Source: Salminus brasiliensis (Eukaryota; Chordata; Actinopteri; Characiformes; Bryconidae). Taken from it: a DNA stretch of 64,000 bases. Location of the stretch: positions 10,404,949 to 10,468,948 of the forward strand of contig NC_132891.1 in assembly GCF_030463535.1 (NCBI RefSeq), in the 5' to 3' direction. Position 1 is the stretch's first letter; every line of letters begins with the position of its first letter. Under the pieces are notes generated by a model. That model had not been told where the DNA came from, ran no database searches, and saw only the letters and a list, made by a program, of their open reading frames with translations. Below, in pieces: positions 48,606 to 60,069 of this stretch. A program made the position numbers and the translations under genes.

Positions 48606-50519
48606 GAGTATATTTGAATGTTAATTTGTATGTTTTCAAATCTTACCATGTTAAAATGTTTACATTTAAGAAAATGAAATTAAGTGCCCGAGGTTGAAAC
48701 AGAAAGTATGGGGACAATGCTAAAAAAAACAGGTAACTGCAGGTACTTAAGAATACTACACCAGCGTCAAGCATGTACCTTTTTCTGAAAGTGTGCCAAC
48801 ATGAGGCATAGCAAATAGCAAGTTAATGCAGTTTCCCTTCGAGCATGGCTGAAAAGTCTAATTTAAATTGCAAAGCTGGAACTGAAGACTAAGGCCCAGT
48901 AAATAAAAGAGGACCCTTCCTTATTATTTTGGCCTTTTTAAGGTTTTCACCAAAGGCCAATTTATGCATGGCTTTCTGTAACAGTAATGCACACGCTAAA
49001 AGTGAATATATGTAAATGGATTGTCTTTCAGAATAAAACATTATCAGCAGACGACTTTGGCAGTGAAAGCCCCGTATAGCTCCTTTAAGCTCTTCAGCTT
49101 ATTATTGTTAGCCGTGCAGCTTAAGTTTCTTAAGCACCTCCATCAGTCGGAACAGAAAGTGCTTTTTTTGTTGTTTCCAGAAAACTCCCACTCACCACTT
49201 CTATAATTTCCTGTCTCGACCTGAACGTCTCTGACTACTCAACAACTTCATTCAACAGCAACGCATTCCAGATCTCATTCTGTTTTGGGATAACATGAGC
49301 AATTTATTTACACCCCCCAGCGTCCATACACCTCCTTTATTCTAACGCTATGAAAGAGTTTATCTTTGGCCTGTTTTCGACATAAATCAACAGATGTTGC
49401 TATTCATAGAACGTGAAGGTCATGGCGATAATAAACAGACTGGAGAAAAAATAGCTCAGAACCACAGCTGAGTGTTTAACAGACCTTATATTGCTCCTGA
49501 CAGCAGCCAACAGCACTAGAACTGAGTGTCACCTTCATGCGTTAGAAATATCTTACCTTCAGAGAAGGAAAGAAAGATTCTGGAAGATGTTGTTTGAGGT
49601 TCTACTGAGGGATTAGGCCTCATTTGAAAGATTCAGACTCATCATTGAGCTTTGTTACACATGTACACAAACAAGTAACCCACATTTTACACAGTTATGC
49701 TGACAACTGAAATTTATCATCATCATGTAAAAAGCTGCTGGAGTAAGTATATTTTTGGCCTGCAGTGTACAGAAAGTGTAAAGAGCCCTTTAGAGGTATA
49801 TTACGATAATTAACACCTTAAATGTGCATGTTCATACTTCTTATTTTAACTAAAATTGAATAAATTAAAGTGAAAAACACTTGTAAGGAGAATTTTTGTG
49901 GAATATGGAACAATTGTGTTTCCTGAATAAAGGTCCTGGTGTCATACCCCTGAGGGACACCACTCCCCCAGTGACAGGTAATGCAAATTTGGGTTATTTT
50001 GGGTTATTACCCAATTACTGGATTATTATCCAATTCCAACCCAGTGCTGGGAGGATGAAGGCTAAATTATGTTTCCTTCAAGTCACAGAAAGTCAGCCAA
50101 GCTCATGTGAATGCAATATCATTGGTCAGCTGAACACGCTGGAAGGAGAACACTAACTGCCAGCTCTGTTACATCAGCTAGCATCACACTGAGTGATGGG
50201 GAAGAGGATGGACCATGCTGCTCACCCAGAGAAAGCAAAGCCAACTGTGCTCTCTGGGATTCCAGGCCATGGAATTCACATGGCATCACCGGCTTAACAT
50301 TTAAATCCCAAAACCATCATATAGATTAATATTTAGTCTGGATCATGTTAGACATTTAGATTCATTTTAGGGCTAAATTACATTAAATGAAAAAAAAAAA
50401 ACACATTCAGGGAAAACATGCACATTTACAGTTACCCTAGATGTAGACATTTTAACTCTCTGATGTGTGTTTGCTAAAAATTTACCATTTCATTTAAATC
50501 ATACACAAAATGTAAATGT

Positions 50520-51622
50520 CAGTCAGTTTAACTTCTACTAATGCTGGGTTTGGCCTCCCTTTGCTCTCAAAACAGCTTCAGTTCTTCATGCCATGGATTT
50601 CACAAGATGTTGGAAACATTCCTAAGATTCTGCTCCATGTTGACATGACTGTGTCATGCAGTTCCTGCTAGTTTTCCCAGGTGCACCTTCTTGCCTGAAA
50701 TCTCCCATTCTCTCACGTACCAAAGGTGTTCCAATGGATTCAGATCGGGTGACTGGGAAGGCCACTGAAGAACACTGAGCTCATTGTCAAGCCAAACCTG
50801 GTCATGAGACCAGTTTGAGATTAATTTTGTGACATGGTGCATCATTATGCTGGATGTAGCCATTAGAAGATGGCAAACTGTGGTCATGAAGGGATGCACA
50901 TGGTCAGCAACAATACTCAAACAGGTCGTGGCATTCAAGCAAAGGAGTCATTGGCATCAACAGGCCCAAAGTGTGCCATGAAAAAAATCCCACACCCTCC
51001 ATCGGCCTGGACTGTTGAATCAAGGCAGGCTGGGTCCATGGATTCATGCTGTTGTTGCCAAACTCTGACCCCATCATCTTTGGGCTTCAGTAGATATCCA
51101 CATTCATTTGACTAGGCTACGTTTTTTTCTAGTCTTCAGCTCTTCAGTTTCCATGAGCCTGTGCTTACTGCAGCCTCTGCTTTCTGGCCTTGTCTGACAG
51201 AAATGGAATTTGTCGTGGTCTATTGCTGTTGTAGCCCACTGTCTCGAGCGTGGACGTGTTGTGCATTCTGAGATGCTTTACTGCTCACCACAATCGCACA
51301 GTGTGGTTATCTGAGTTCCTGTAGCCTTTCTGTCAGTTTCAATCATCATCTGTTGTTTATCACTCTAGAGACTGGGGTGCTGAAAATCCCAGGAGATCAG
51401 CAGTTCCAGAAATACTGAAACCAGCCTGCCTGGCACCAACAAACGTGCCACACTCAAAATCACTGATCATATTTTTTCCCCAATTCTGATGGTTGATGTG
51501 AACGTTACAAGACATATTAAGTATGACTGCCCTGCTCTGCTGCCACATGATTGGCTGATAGTTATAAGATAATTGGATGATTGATGTGTACAGGCTTTTC
51601 TGATGAAGTGCTCGATGAGTGA
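50520..51622 (-). mobile_element. Tc1-like transposon, internally deleted, with broken transposase
   Basis: Read on the minus strand, the left end is near 51622. The transposase N-terminal part ('SDFECGTFVGARQAGFSISG') lies at about 51476-51400, and a downstream piece with '[10 protein letters not shown]' and '[18 protein letters not shown]' at about 50920-50700 covers the block around the catalytic glutamate. The part between about 51060 and 51180 is shortened relative to intact relatives and the second-aspartate region needs a frame change (QHNDAPCH near 50840). The element is inactive. Confidence 0.8.
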
Positions 51623-51629
51623 ATATTGT

Positions 51630-53540
51630 CACTGTTATGCAAAAGCTTGTATCTCTAAAACGGCAGCTTTAACTTTCAATGTAGTTTTGTTTTGTTATAA
51701 TTTGAAGCATTTCGATTGGTTCATTTGTCATGACATTTTGACATTTTTCAATGTAAAGAAAAACATCCAGATTCAAAGTATGCCAAGAAGGGAGAAACAT
51801 CAAAAATGGAGATGAAAAGTTTTTGTGTGACAGCGACGACATACCGTATTCTCTCTCAGACATTCAGCAGTATTGTAATCTGTCAATGTGTTTTTGCTGA
51901 AATTGAATCTGAATCATGTTACATATTCTGATTCATTATGAGATTCTAATAAACTAAGTGAAAAAAAACATTAATAACATACAAAAATAATGTTAACTGT
52001 AATAAATTACAGTGCTTAACACTAAAGAAACTGCCTTGCATGAGTTGAGTTGCATGAAAAGTGTGTTCCCTCAACACCATTCTTACCATTTAAATGGACT
52101 GTTCTGAGACTGAAAGCTGTTTATGTGGATGAAGGACAGCAAACATGTTAATATAATATTTAATTCATATGACACATTGGAATTATGAACCATCATGACT
52201 TTTTCTGATGCAGATGTAAGGCACATATTTCACCTGCCATGTATTTGCTATCATTTAATATCTGAACCAAAATCACAGTAGAAATTCAGATTCTTTGTGC
52301 TCCTATTATCTATAATAAATAATAATATTAGATGGTCAACCCTGGATTGAACCTGGTTTAGTAGACGTTCCAGCTTGTTGATATGTAAGTATTCACCAAA
52401 ACCTGATTGATTTGGTTGTAAACTTATTTGTCCTCTATGTCGTCACGTCAGTGTCCTACGAGTGACCATGTGGGCTTTCATGTGTTAGATCATGCATGAC
52501 TTCCAGAGTATCGGCGAGGCATACTTCACATTCTTGTGAAATGAGATTCGGGGCAGTGAAGGGTAACCTGAAACTGAGTGGCCTGTCATTAGACTAAAAG
52601 GCTGGATTATATTGGATTAACCGATTATGACCTGTTTGGCCTGCTTAGTTGCCTATTTACAGTCACTTTGTTTACATCCTGAACCGGCTGATTCAGTTTT
52701 AACGGAAGAGTGGAGAGACTGAGGTTTTTATGGCTGTTGATCAGAGGTTGAGGGGGAGTGGTGCTCTGTGCTAGTCTTTGTTACCCTGCTTACCGTATGT
52801 CTCTCTCTCTTTCTCTCTCTCTCTCCCACATGTGCACCATGTAGCTTCCTTATTTGACTAACTGACAGTGCTGGCAGTTTAACATCCTCCCAATGTCTCA
52901 TCGGTGTGTAATCACTCAATCACATAGTCTATTCTGTGAGTAAAGAAGTAGGAATAATGGCAAGGTGGTCGTCCACCTCCTCAGTGGCTCCTCGCGTCCC
53001 TTCATTGCTCGATAAATGTCACGGCTAATATGATACTGCAGTATTTGTGCTGGAGTTACTCAGTAACCCACGCTGAGCAGCAGTTGATATCAGCAGTCGC
53101 TGGTGTTGTTAATGCTTCCAGCTCAGTCTGTCATAAAACACGTAAACAAACAGAGTAGGCTTGTGATTCCTGGCTTAGAATGAGGGAGTTCCAACCAGTG
53201 ATGAGTGACTTCAAGGTCAAGTACAATTATGTCTGGCTTATAGGTTGTCTTAGAAGTGGACCGCCCATGGAGTACTGGGGAGGGATTGCGAAAAAAGGAA
53301 GGAAAAGATATTGAGATATTAAGATCATATACTGTGTTCTCGAACAAACGAACAAAGAAAGTAAACACCATTTACGTAGAAAAGACAAAAGGCTGGTTTA
53401 TAGATCTTCTCTCCATCTTCTCCGCTTTAGATCTTGCCGATGATTGGACTGGAAAGATACAAACAGTTGACCTATTCTTCTTCTACCCTACTAAAGCATA
53501 CAGGCACCGAATGGGAGTTCTTTTCCACAGAAGAACCACT
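51630..53540. other. Intergenic DNA, no gene recognised
   Basis: It includes a partly inverted family A piece at about 51650-51790 and a TC-rich tract at about 52800-52826. No exon or RNA gene is recognised. Confidence 0.5.
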
Positions 53541-54280
53541 TTTCCCCTATAAATATATGGTTCAATAAAGGGTTCTTTAAAATATCATCTGTGGAAAAAT
53601 TAAGGAACCTGTTCTACTACAGCATTTCTCAGAGAACCCTTTGTGGATTAACTGGTGCACTGTGGCACTTCACTTGCTCTGTACCACTCACTGGAGTTAT
53701 CACTCCCCTCTGGCAGCAATGACTCATGGGGCACCACTGTTATGTGGTTGCAAGGCACTCAATGTGCGATCATCTCAGAAAATGCAAATTTTAGGATGTT
53801 CTAGAGCCGCCGTAGCGAAGGTGTACCTAGAATGGACTTATCGCACATTGAGCGCCTCCCAACAGCACAATAGTGGTTCCTATGGGCTACTGATGTTAGA
53901 GAGGGGAACAACGACCCTTGGTTGGTTCTTTGAACTAAAAATGTTCTTAGATCAACATAAATAATTCTGTGGAAAGGATCTTTAAGGAACCTGTAGGTGC
54001 TCCTGTATCTTCACTCCGAAGAACATTTTGTGGCAGTTGCTCAACCAACACATGTTTGATTCCTGATGTTTGCTTCCAGTTTAGCACAAGGATAAGCTAA
54101 CTGCACGGCTGAATGAAAGGTTTCTAAATAGTTCTAGTCTTAAACATATGGTTCTAGACAGAAACGCAACATTTTTGTTGTGTGGACATTCTTACAATTC
54201 TTACAAACAATTCTTGAATGAAGCATCTGTTTTAAAAGTGGATCTTCTGTAGCATCCCTCCAAGGAACCGTCCTGGTTAA
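53540..54280. repeat. GGTTCTT/AAGAACC-family block
   Basis: Dense AGAACC and GGTTCTT words (for example GAAGAACCACTTTTCCCC, 'AAAGGGTTCTTTAA', 'GGTTCTTTGAACTAAAA') surround a less repetitive middle at 53640-53880. Probably more than one insertion. Confidence 0.45.
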
Positions 54281-55429
54281 AAAAATAAAAAAAACATAGA
54301 CAAACTTTTAAACTTTTAAAACAGACTTTTAAAGGCTGGAACTTGACTGTTTGCATGTTGGTACGCACCAACTGTCCATGTGGCTTTACTTTGGATAGGC
54401 AAACTTCCTTTGTGTCCTCAATGTTTGCTCAGACAGCGCTTGCAGCTCCTGGCTTGTCAGTTCAGGTTTGCATACTGAAGCGACAGCAGCACCTTTGCAG
54501 TCAAAGAGAGAAGGAATGGCATCTACATGTACGTTTCAATTTGCCTAAAACGGGTGATGGAGGAGCTCTAATCAGAAAAGTAATAAATAAAAAGAAAAGC
54601 AAGGCCATTTTACCCAGAACAGACTGACCACGAAATGGGGAAAAGAAAGAAAAGGAAAAGAGGGATAGGGATAGACCAGAGAGAGGGATTGGAAATGTTA
54701 CACTCTAAAATTCCCCTGTCCTTCATCCTGGCCCTCCACCTCTCCAACCCTCCCCCCCCCCACCCAACACTCCCTCAAGGCTACGTTATTGTTCCTGCCT
54801 ATCAGTGTCATTTCCACAGGCAGCGCTGACTGAAAAGGGAGAGAGGAAAGTGAGGCAGGTGAGAGAGGAGACGAGATAGGGGCAGAGCAGGAACGTGAAG
54901 GGCAGACGGAACAGCCTTTGTACCTTCAGCCCAGCTTGAGCTTTACTTCACATAAGAGGACACTGCACTGTAGAATCTGTAGATCTGAGAATGCCATCCC
55001 GTACCACAAGGGGCTAAAACAGGAGGTGGAGAACTGAACTCAGCACAGTACACACAGGTGAGTGCTGCTACAACCTGTACTGCTCTGGAACAGTGTGTGG
55101 GACTGATGTCTCTTACAGCTGGGACAGGAAGGAAAGGAAAGATAGACGAGGACACAAAACCTGAACAGAAAGCGTTGACATTACGACTTTGCAGTAAGAC
55201 TAGTCTGACATGTTGGACGACTGTTGGACGACCGTTAGAGATCACACAGACCAAACATTCAAGAATTACCTGTGCTGAACAGGTAGGGTACACAGTTCCT
55301 TATGGACCTGAAGTTAACTCCTTAAACACTAAAAACCTTCACAGTAGGTATATTCTATTCTAGTTTCATAAAGAAACAATCAGGTTTAGGGTTAGTAACT
55401 GTAAGTTAAGTAATTATTAACTTTTCTCT

Positions 55430-56180
55430 GAAAAATTTCCCCTAAATGGTTCTTGGTTTGGATGTATGGTTCTAGACATGTTCTAGACACTTTTTAATAC
55501 TGAAATAACCCTCACATCATGTAAAAGCTCTGGAAAGAACCCTTAACTTTCAATAGAAACCTTTTGATGGGTAGTTCTTTAATAATCTGATGATTGTTCA
55601 AAGAACCTTCACATCATGTAAAGGTTCTGGGGAGAACCCTTAACTGTCAATAGAAACCTTTTGATGGATGGTTCTTTGATAATCTGGTGATTGTTCAAAG
55701 AACCTCCACATCATGTAAAGGTTCTGGGAAGAACCCCTAACTTTCAATAGAAACCTTTTGATGGATGGTTCTTTAATAATCTGATGATTGTTCAAAGAAC
55801 CTTCACATCATGTAAAGGTTCTGGGGAGAACCCTTAACTTTCAATAGAAACCTTTTGAGGGATGGTTCTTTGATAATCTGGTGATTGTTCAAAGAATCTC
55901 CACATCATGTAAAGGTTCTATTTCTAAACTGTATTGTATTAGGTTTAGGTTCGTTAAACATTAAACAGTAAGGTTCTCCACTCTCACTCATCAAACACAC
56001 TCAAACACATGGTTTGTCAGGAAACCAAAGGTGGTTCTTCCATATCTTCACTCCAAATAACTCTTTAGTGGAACCTATTTAAGAGTATGTGGAGGTTATT
56101 TACACTTAATAAAATGTTCTTTACACTAAATGTTACATTAAATGAACCATCCTCTGACATGTTCTTAAATGTTCCTGAAG
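55430..56180. repeat. GGTTCTT-family region containing the 97-bp minisatellite
   Basis: AAGAACC/GGTTCTT words occur throughout. The centre (55503-55920) has expanded into a regular tandem array, described separately. Confidence 0.5.
55503..55920. repeat. 97-bp minisatellite with two alternating unit types
   Basis: The word CACATCATGT starts at 55512, 55610, 55707, 55804 and 55901, spacings of 98, 97, 97 and 97. Units carrying AATAATCTGATGATTG (at 55574 and 55768, counted from GTTCTTT) alternate with units carrying GATAATCTGGTGATTG (55671 and 55865), so the array grew by duplicating a dimer of about 194 bases. Confidence 0.95.
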
Positions 56181-56419
56181 ATGTTCTTCTGCATCTCTAC
56201 ACTGATAGCTGATTGTAATTAATGGGGTATGTATGTATGGGTGATGTGTATTGCTGGGGAGCTAACCCATAAAATTAGGCATGTTTCCCACATTTCTTTT
56301 CAGCCTAGGATTTTAATCAAGCAAATCATTTACAAAATACAGTACGTTATGGTTAGGATCTGGTTCGGAGATTAGGAGAGCGTCTCAGCACTGGTGTGGG
56401 GGAATCAGGTCACGTGCAC

Positions 56420-56720
56420 TGTTTTACCCATAGCATGGGTCAGAGATTGGAGGAACTCCAAGGCAGTTGGGTTAATGTGTAGCATACATGGCCAAGCGCC
56501 ATGCTCCTCAGGCTGAGGCAGAGTAATGCTGAGTGTGAGAGAGCTGCAGGTGCTGTTAGAGGATCTGTTCCCAACCCCGCAGGCTCTGTCTGTCATTGTG
56601 CTGCCCGGGCACCGGCCTGCTGTCCAGGAATGCCAAGGGGAGAGTAATAAGACTGAGAACAAACAGGAGCATTGTGCACTGGAGGCAAGAGTGAGAGGAG
56701 CACACAGCCAGACAGACAGA
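56420..56720. other. Non-repetitive GC-richer segment, function unknown
   Basis: A mixed-composition segment with no recognised repeat, an E-box (CAGGTG near 56549) and a short plus-strand frame starting MLSVRELQVLLEDLF at 56526. I recognise no family and see no clear exon boundary, so it could equally be conserved non-coding DNA. Confidence 0.25.
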
Positions 56721-56799
56721 CGTACATACACACACATGGGTTTGTTTTCATACAGTGTCAGGATTTGGAGTATATATAGTATATGTATACTTATACATA

Positions 56800-56960
56800 G
56801 TTTTTGACTTTTGACGTAATATGAATCTGGCAGTTGTTCTTTACATTGTATCCAAATAAAGGACCAACAGAAATGCTCCAAAATGACTTGGAATAAAGTC
56901 TTTTTACATTGACATGGGGTTTTCTTCTCCTGTAATATTTGGCCTTTATGAGAAACTGGG
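56800..56960 (+). repeat. Dispersed repeat family A, copy 4
   Basis: It has 'TGTTCTTTACATTGTATCC', 'GGACCAACAGAAATGCTCC' and 'ACTTGGAATAAAGT' in the family order and ends with TTCTTCTCCTGTAA. Confidence 0.65.
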
Positions 56961-57039
56961 TTTTTCCTTCACCTTCCCGTCTATCATTTCCATTCAAAAT
57001 GTACTAAACATATATTTATCAGGAAATGACAAAGGCCTC

Positions 57040-57645
57040 CACAACTAAATTTGATGCATCAGCGTTTAGCTTTATTACAGCAGGGAGATGTTTCCACACC
57101 TCCAAAATTCTTCAAAAGTCTTAGAAGTTGGAGCATTTGGGTTGAGCCTATTGATCTGAGAGCAGTAGAAGCTCCTTAATCAGCTCCAAAACCTCTAAGA
57201 ACCACAGCATTGAGAAGTCTTCTCACAGTGGAAAGATGGAGAGACACAACTGAACACATGGAGAATTTGTTAGCTCTCATTGGCTGTCTAATTAAATTCA
57301 ATGTTGTGTGCAAAAAGCATTAACTGATACCAGATCAGCAGTGTTGCTCTCAGGCGTTTGATAAATATGGGCCATTGTTTCTGGAGATCTGGCATGAGAG
57401 TAAAGCTTGATCTTCTCTTGATCCTCTCTCTCAAATATGAAGGTCTATCAGGTCTTGCACGGTTGTTAGGAGTCCCCTTTTCTGAGTATCTTTCGATTAT
57501 TTTATAAACTTCAGTTTTAGAAGCACCTCTTTTTTCTTTTTGTTTTCTTTGACGTTCTCCTTTCTTCTGCAGGTGGACTGTATTAAGTCTAACCTCCTCA
57601 GAAAAATCCTGGGTGGTCTCTGACTTATGCACAGTACTGTATGTC
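57040..57645 (-). mobile_element. Tc1-like transposon fragment, N-terminal transposase part
   Basis: The minus-strand frame at 57632-57288 reads 'SETTQDFSEEVRLNTVHLQK', then 'VYKIIERYSEKGTPNNRARP' and 'DRPSYLRERIKRR', which follow the pattern of the paired-type DNA-binding region of Tc1 transposases (helix-turn-helix, GRPR-like linker). The catalytic part is absent or unrecognisable. Confidence 0.5.
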
Positions 57646-57828
57646 CAGTATTTACATACTCAGTCAGCCCTTATTTGCTGCTACAGACATAGTAGGTTAA
57701 TAAAACAGTCCTGAAAATGTATGAAAACAAACACAAACACACACAGAGGTGATCCCTACAGGCCTGTGTGAATAGGCCATCTGCTCTCAGACAAATCCTT
57801 GGTCTTATCCTTGGTCTGCAAATACGTA

Positions 57829-57849
57829 CACACACACACACACACACAG
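57829..57849. repeat. (CA)n microsatellite
   Basis: About ten CA units with a further interrupted run to 57857. Confidence 0.95.
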
Positions 57850-58769
57850 ACACACACTTTTATACACATAGGTTCGGAAAATGGATTCAGTGCAAACACT
57901 AAGGATTCTTTGTAGTAGAATAAACATACACACAGTACAGGGCAGGGCAGTATGATCAGACGGCCCAGATCCGCAGCGTTCAAAGCCGGACTTAAACTTT
58001 TAAAACTTTGTGTTTAAACTGATAACCTACCATTTCACTGCCACCTTTGTTCCACAGCATTCATGTGCTGGTTATTAAAGCCCTGTTGCTCATATCTAGT
58101 TGTTTTAGACACCCTACTTTAGCTTTACAGCTACCCGCACTTAAAGGTCATCATTGCGGCCTATCTGTGCGGCAGGTCTAGTAAGGCGGAGACTCTGAGA
58201 GTGTGCGAGCGTGCTGAGAAGGTTTCTGAAGGGCACTCATGCTGACAGCGCTGCAAAAACAGTGACAACAAAGCCGTCTGTGTCTGTGCCATGCTGTTAG
58301 CGAGAGAAACCCACAGAACCAGCCCACATGCTACAGCATGATGACCAAGACGCTGAAATGACTCAGCATAAAGCGCCGTAATGTGAGACTGATGACACGG
58401 GAGAATGTTCCAACGCGCATCAGTGGTTTCGAAGCTTTTGTGGAAATGTTAACATGTCAAGTGAAAGCAGCTGTAGTAGCTAGTTGCAGGATTTGTCCTT
58501 CTCTTCAGCAGAACACTAGATATTCTGTATAATGAAAGAAGAACTAGCATCAACTTCTGCCAGAACCCTAAACCTTTTCCTTTGGCATGGTCAGACCCTG
58601 TGTACCGTTGCTATAGTCACTTGGCCAGTCATGTCAACACCAGTGTGTGTCCTTAGAGCTGGTGCAGAGTGCTACACAGAGTCATAAATCCAGAACACAG
58701 CACATTTAACCTCACATTTAACCAGGCCAGCCTAGTTTTGCAGGTCCGCCACTGGCTGCATAGAATCCC

Positions 58770-59200
58770 AGTTTGGACAGCTTAGCGGACATAGGTATTG
58801 AACCCACAACCCTGTGATCAATAACCAAGGACTTTATCCCCTTAGACAATTACAGTATATTATTTTTCATTAGGATTAAAAGAGGATTAAGTGCTCTGCT
58901 CAAGGGTCCAACAGAAGCAGCTTGGCTGACATGGGTATTGAACCCACAACCCTGTAAACAAGAATCCAGGGAAAACAGTGACAGCTTAGCAGACATGGGT
59001 ATTGAACCCACAACCCCATGATTAGTAACCCAGGACTTTAACCCCTGAGCCAATTACAGTACATTATTTATCATTAGGATGGAAAAAAAGCCCAAGAGTG
59101 GCAGCTTTAGCGCATGTGGGTATTAAACCCATAACCATGTGATTAGTAACCAGGCCCTCTAGCTTCTAGTTGCCAATTACAGCATATAATTTATCTTTTA
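58770..59200 (-). mobile_element. Cluster of tRNA-derived SINE units
   Basis: Four related units carry GGGTATTGAACCCACAACC or a close variant, at about 58793, 58931, 58999 and 59119. On the minus strand this reads GGGTTCAATACCC, a tRNA B box. Upstream of it the minus strand has TAATTGGCTCAGGGGTTAAA, a tRNA A box. Between units lies 'CTTGAGCAGAGCACTTAATC', a body motif of fish tRNA SINEs. The units are in one orientation, as a tandem or dimeric array. Confidence 0.75.
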
Positions 59201-59366
59201 GTAGCTACTTGGTGTTATTAATAAAGATACAATGTTTAGTGTGATCAACCAATTAGATATTTAAGCTTCACAAGCTGTAAAGGTTCTGTAATGGTGACTA
59301 AAACATCATCCACAACCCATGATGTTGTAAAGTATGAATTTAAAGCTAAAGTCTGATCATCTGTTA

Positions 59367-59381
59367 CTTTTCTCTTCTCAG
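59367..59381 (+). other. rnf223: Probable splice acceptor of rnf223
   Basis: A pyrimidine-rich tract ending TTTTCTCTTCTCAG lies 46 bases before the start codon. It implies a non-coding first exon upstream, as is usual for a gene of this layout. The donor exon was not identified; a GTAAAA follows at 59401. Confidence 0.55.
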
Positions 59382-59427
59382 CCTGTTGGACATCAAAAAG
59401 GTAAAAACGAGAGGACGTACCAGCAAA

Positions 59428-60069
59428 ATGGACTCTGGTCCGACAGTGTGGCACACCCAGGTGGCTCCGCTGGAAGCAGACGTGGAGAAGGGCCCTGAGC
59501 TGCAGTGCTCCATTTGCTTCACCACTTACGACAACGTCTTCAAAACTCCCAAGCAGCTGGACTGCACCCACACCTTCTGCCTGGAGTGTCTGTCCCGCCT
59601 CATGGCCATCTCCATGGACCCTCAGGAGACCAAGATCTCCTGCCCGTTCTGCCGGCACCTCACGCCCATCCCCAAAAAGGGTCCCCCGGCCCTCACCACC
59701 AGTCAAGAGGTGCTGTGTCGCCTGCCCAGCCACCAGCAGCAGGAAGAGCCTGTGTGGCTTGACGGTGAGAAGCTGTGCTACAAGCGGCCGTTAGATACCG
59801 GCAAGACAGCCTTCTGCATCTGCATTGACATTGGAGCAAGCGGGCAGACCGGGGGCCCTCCTGTCCAAACCCGGCCCAGGCCGGGCCTTCTGGAGCGGCT
59901 GACTGACTGGAGGAAGCTGCTGCTCTTCATCATCATCATGGTGCTGCTGGTGGTGATCGTGCTTTGGCCCTTGCAGTGTATCGTAACAACGGGCTCCATG
60001 CGTTGTGTACCTCGGCCCCAGCGGCCCTCGACCAGCACAGTGACCCCTTTCACGCTGAACCAACCGTGA
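59428..60069 (+). CDS. rnf223: RING finger protein 223 (membrane-anchored E3 ligase)
   Basis: The 213-residue product has a C3HC4 RING at residues 27-75 (C27, C30, C46, H48, C51, C54, C72, C75) and one hydrophobic segment at about 164-183, followed by a short basic, proline-rich tail. This is the layout of the RNF183/186/223/225 group of tail-anchored ubiquitin ligases. Motifs particular to RNF223, as recalled, include VWHT near the N-terminus, YDNVFKTPKQLDCTHTFCLE, EEPVWLDGEKLC, and WPLQC at the end of the membrane segment with TGSMRC just after it. The RING should recruit an E2 enzyme; the protein probably sits in an intracellular membrane with the RING in the cytosol. All eight zinc ligands are present and the frame is intact, so it looks functional. 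I place the start at the ATG at 59428 (good context, A at -3 and G at +4); the frame stays open upstream but has no earlier ATG. It is somewhat shorter than the human protein, mainly before the RING. Confidence 0.93.
   Translation: MDSGPTVWHTQVAPLEADVEKGPELQCSICFTTYDNVFKTPKQLDCTHTFCLECLSRLMAISMDPQETKISCPFCRHLTPIPKKGPPALTTSQEVLCRLPSHQQQEEPVWLDGEKLCYKRPLDTGKTAFCICIDIGASGQTGGPPVQTRPRPGLLERLTDWRKLLLFIIIMVLLVVIVLWPLQCIVTTGSMRCVPRPQRPSTSTVTPFTLNQP

Noticed and set aside
53700..53720. Further CTCF-like site (CCCCTCTGGCAG)
   Set aside because: A mismatch at a critical core position; kept out of the motif list.
55503..55920. CRISPR-like array
   Set aside because: The units are contiguous 97-base tandem repeats with no unique spacers, in a vertebrate genome.
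8000..59000. Exons of C1orf159 or TTLL10 orthologues expected from human synteny
   Set aside because: I looked for their characteristic residues in the open frames and saw none; absence by eye is not proof.
59386..59427. Upstream extension of the rnf223 reading frame from a TTG
   Set aside because: The extension has no ATG, lies directly after a likely splice acceptor, and the ATG at 59428 has good context and matches the family N-terminus.
59245..59733. Antisense 162-codon frame over rnf223
   Set aside because: It is a shadow of the real coding strand and has no family resemblance.
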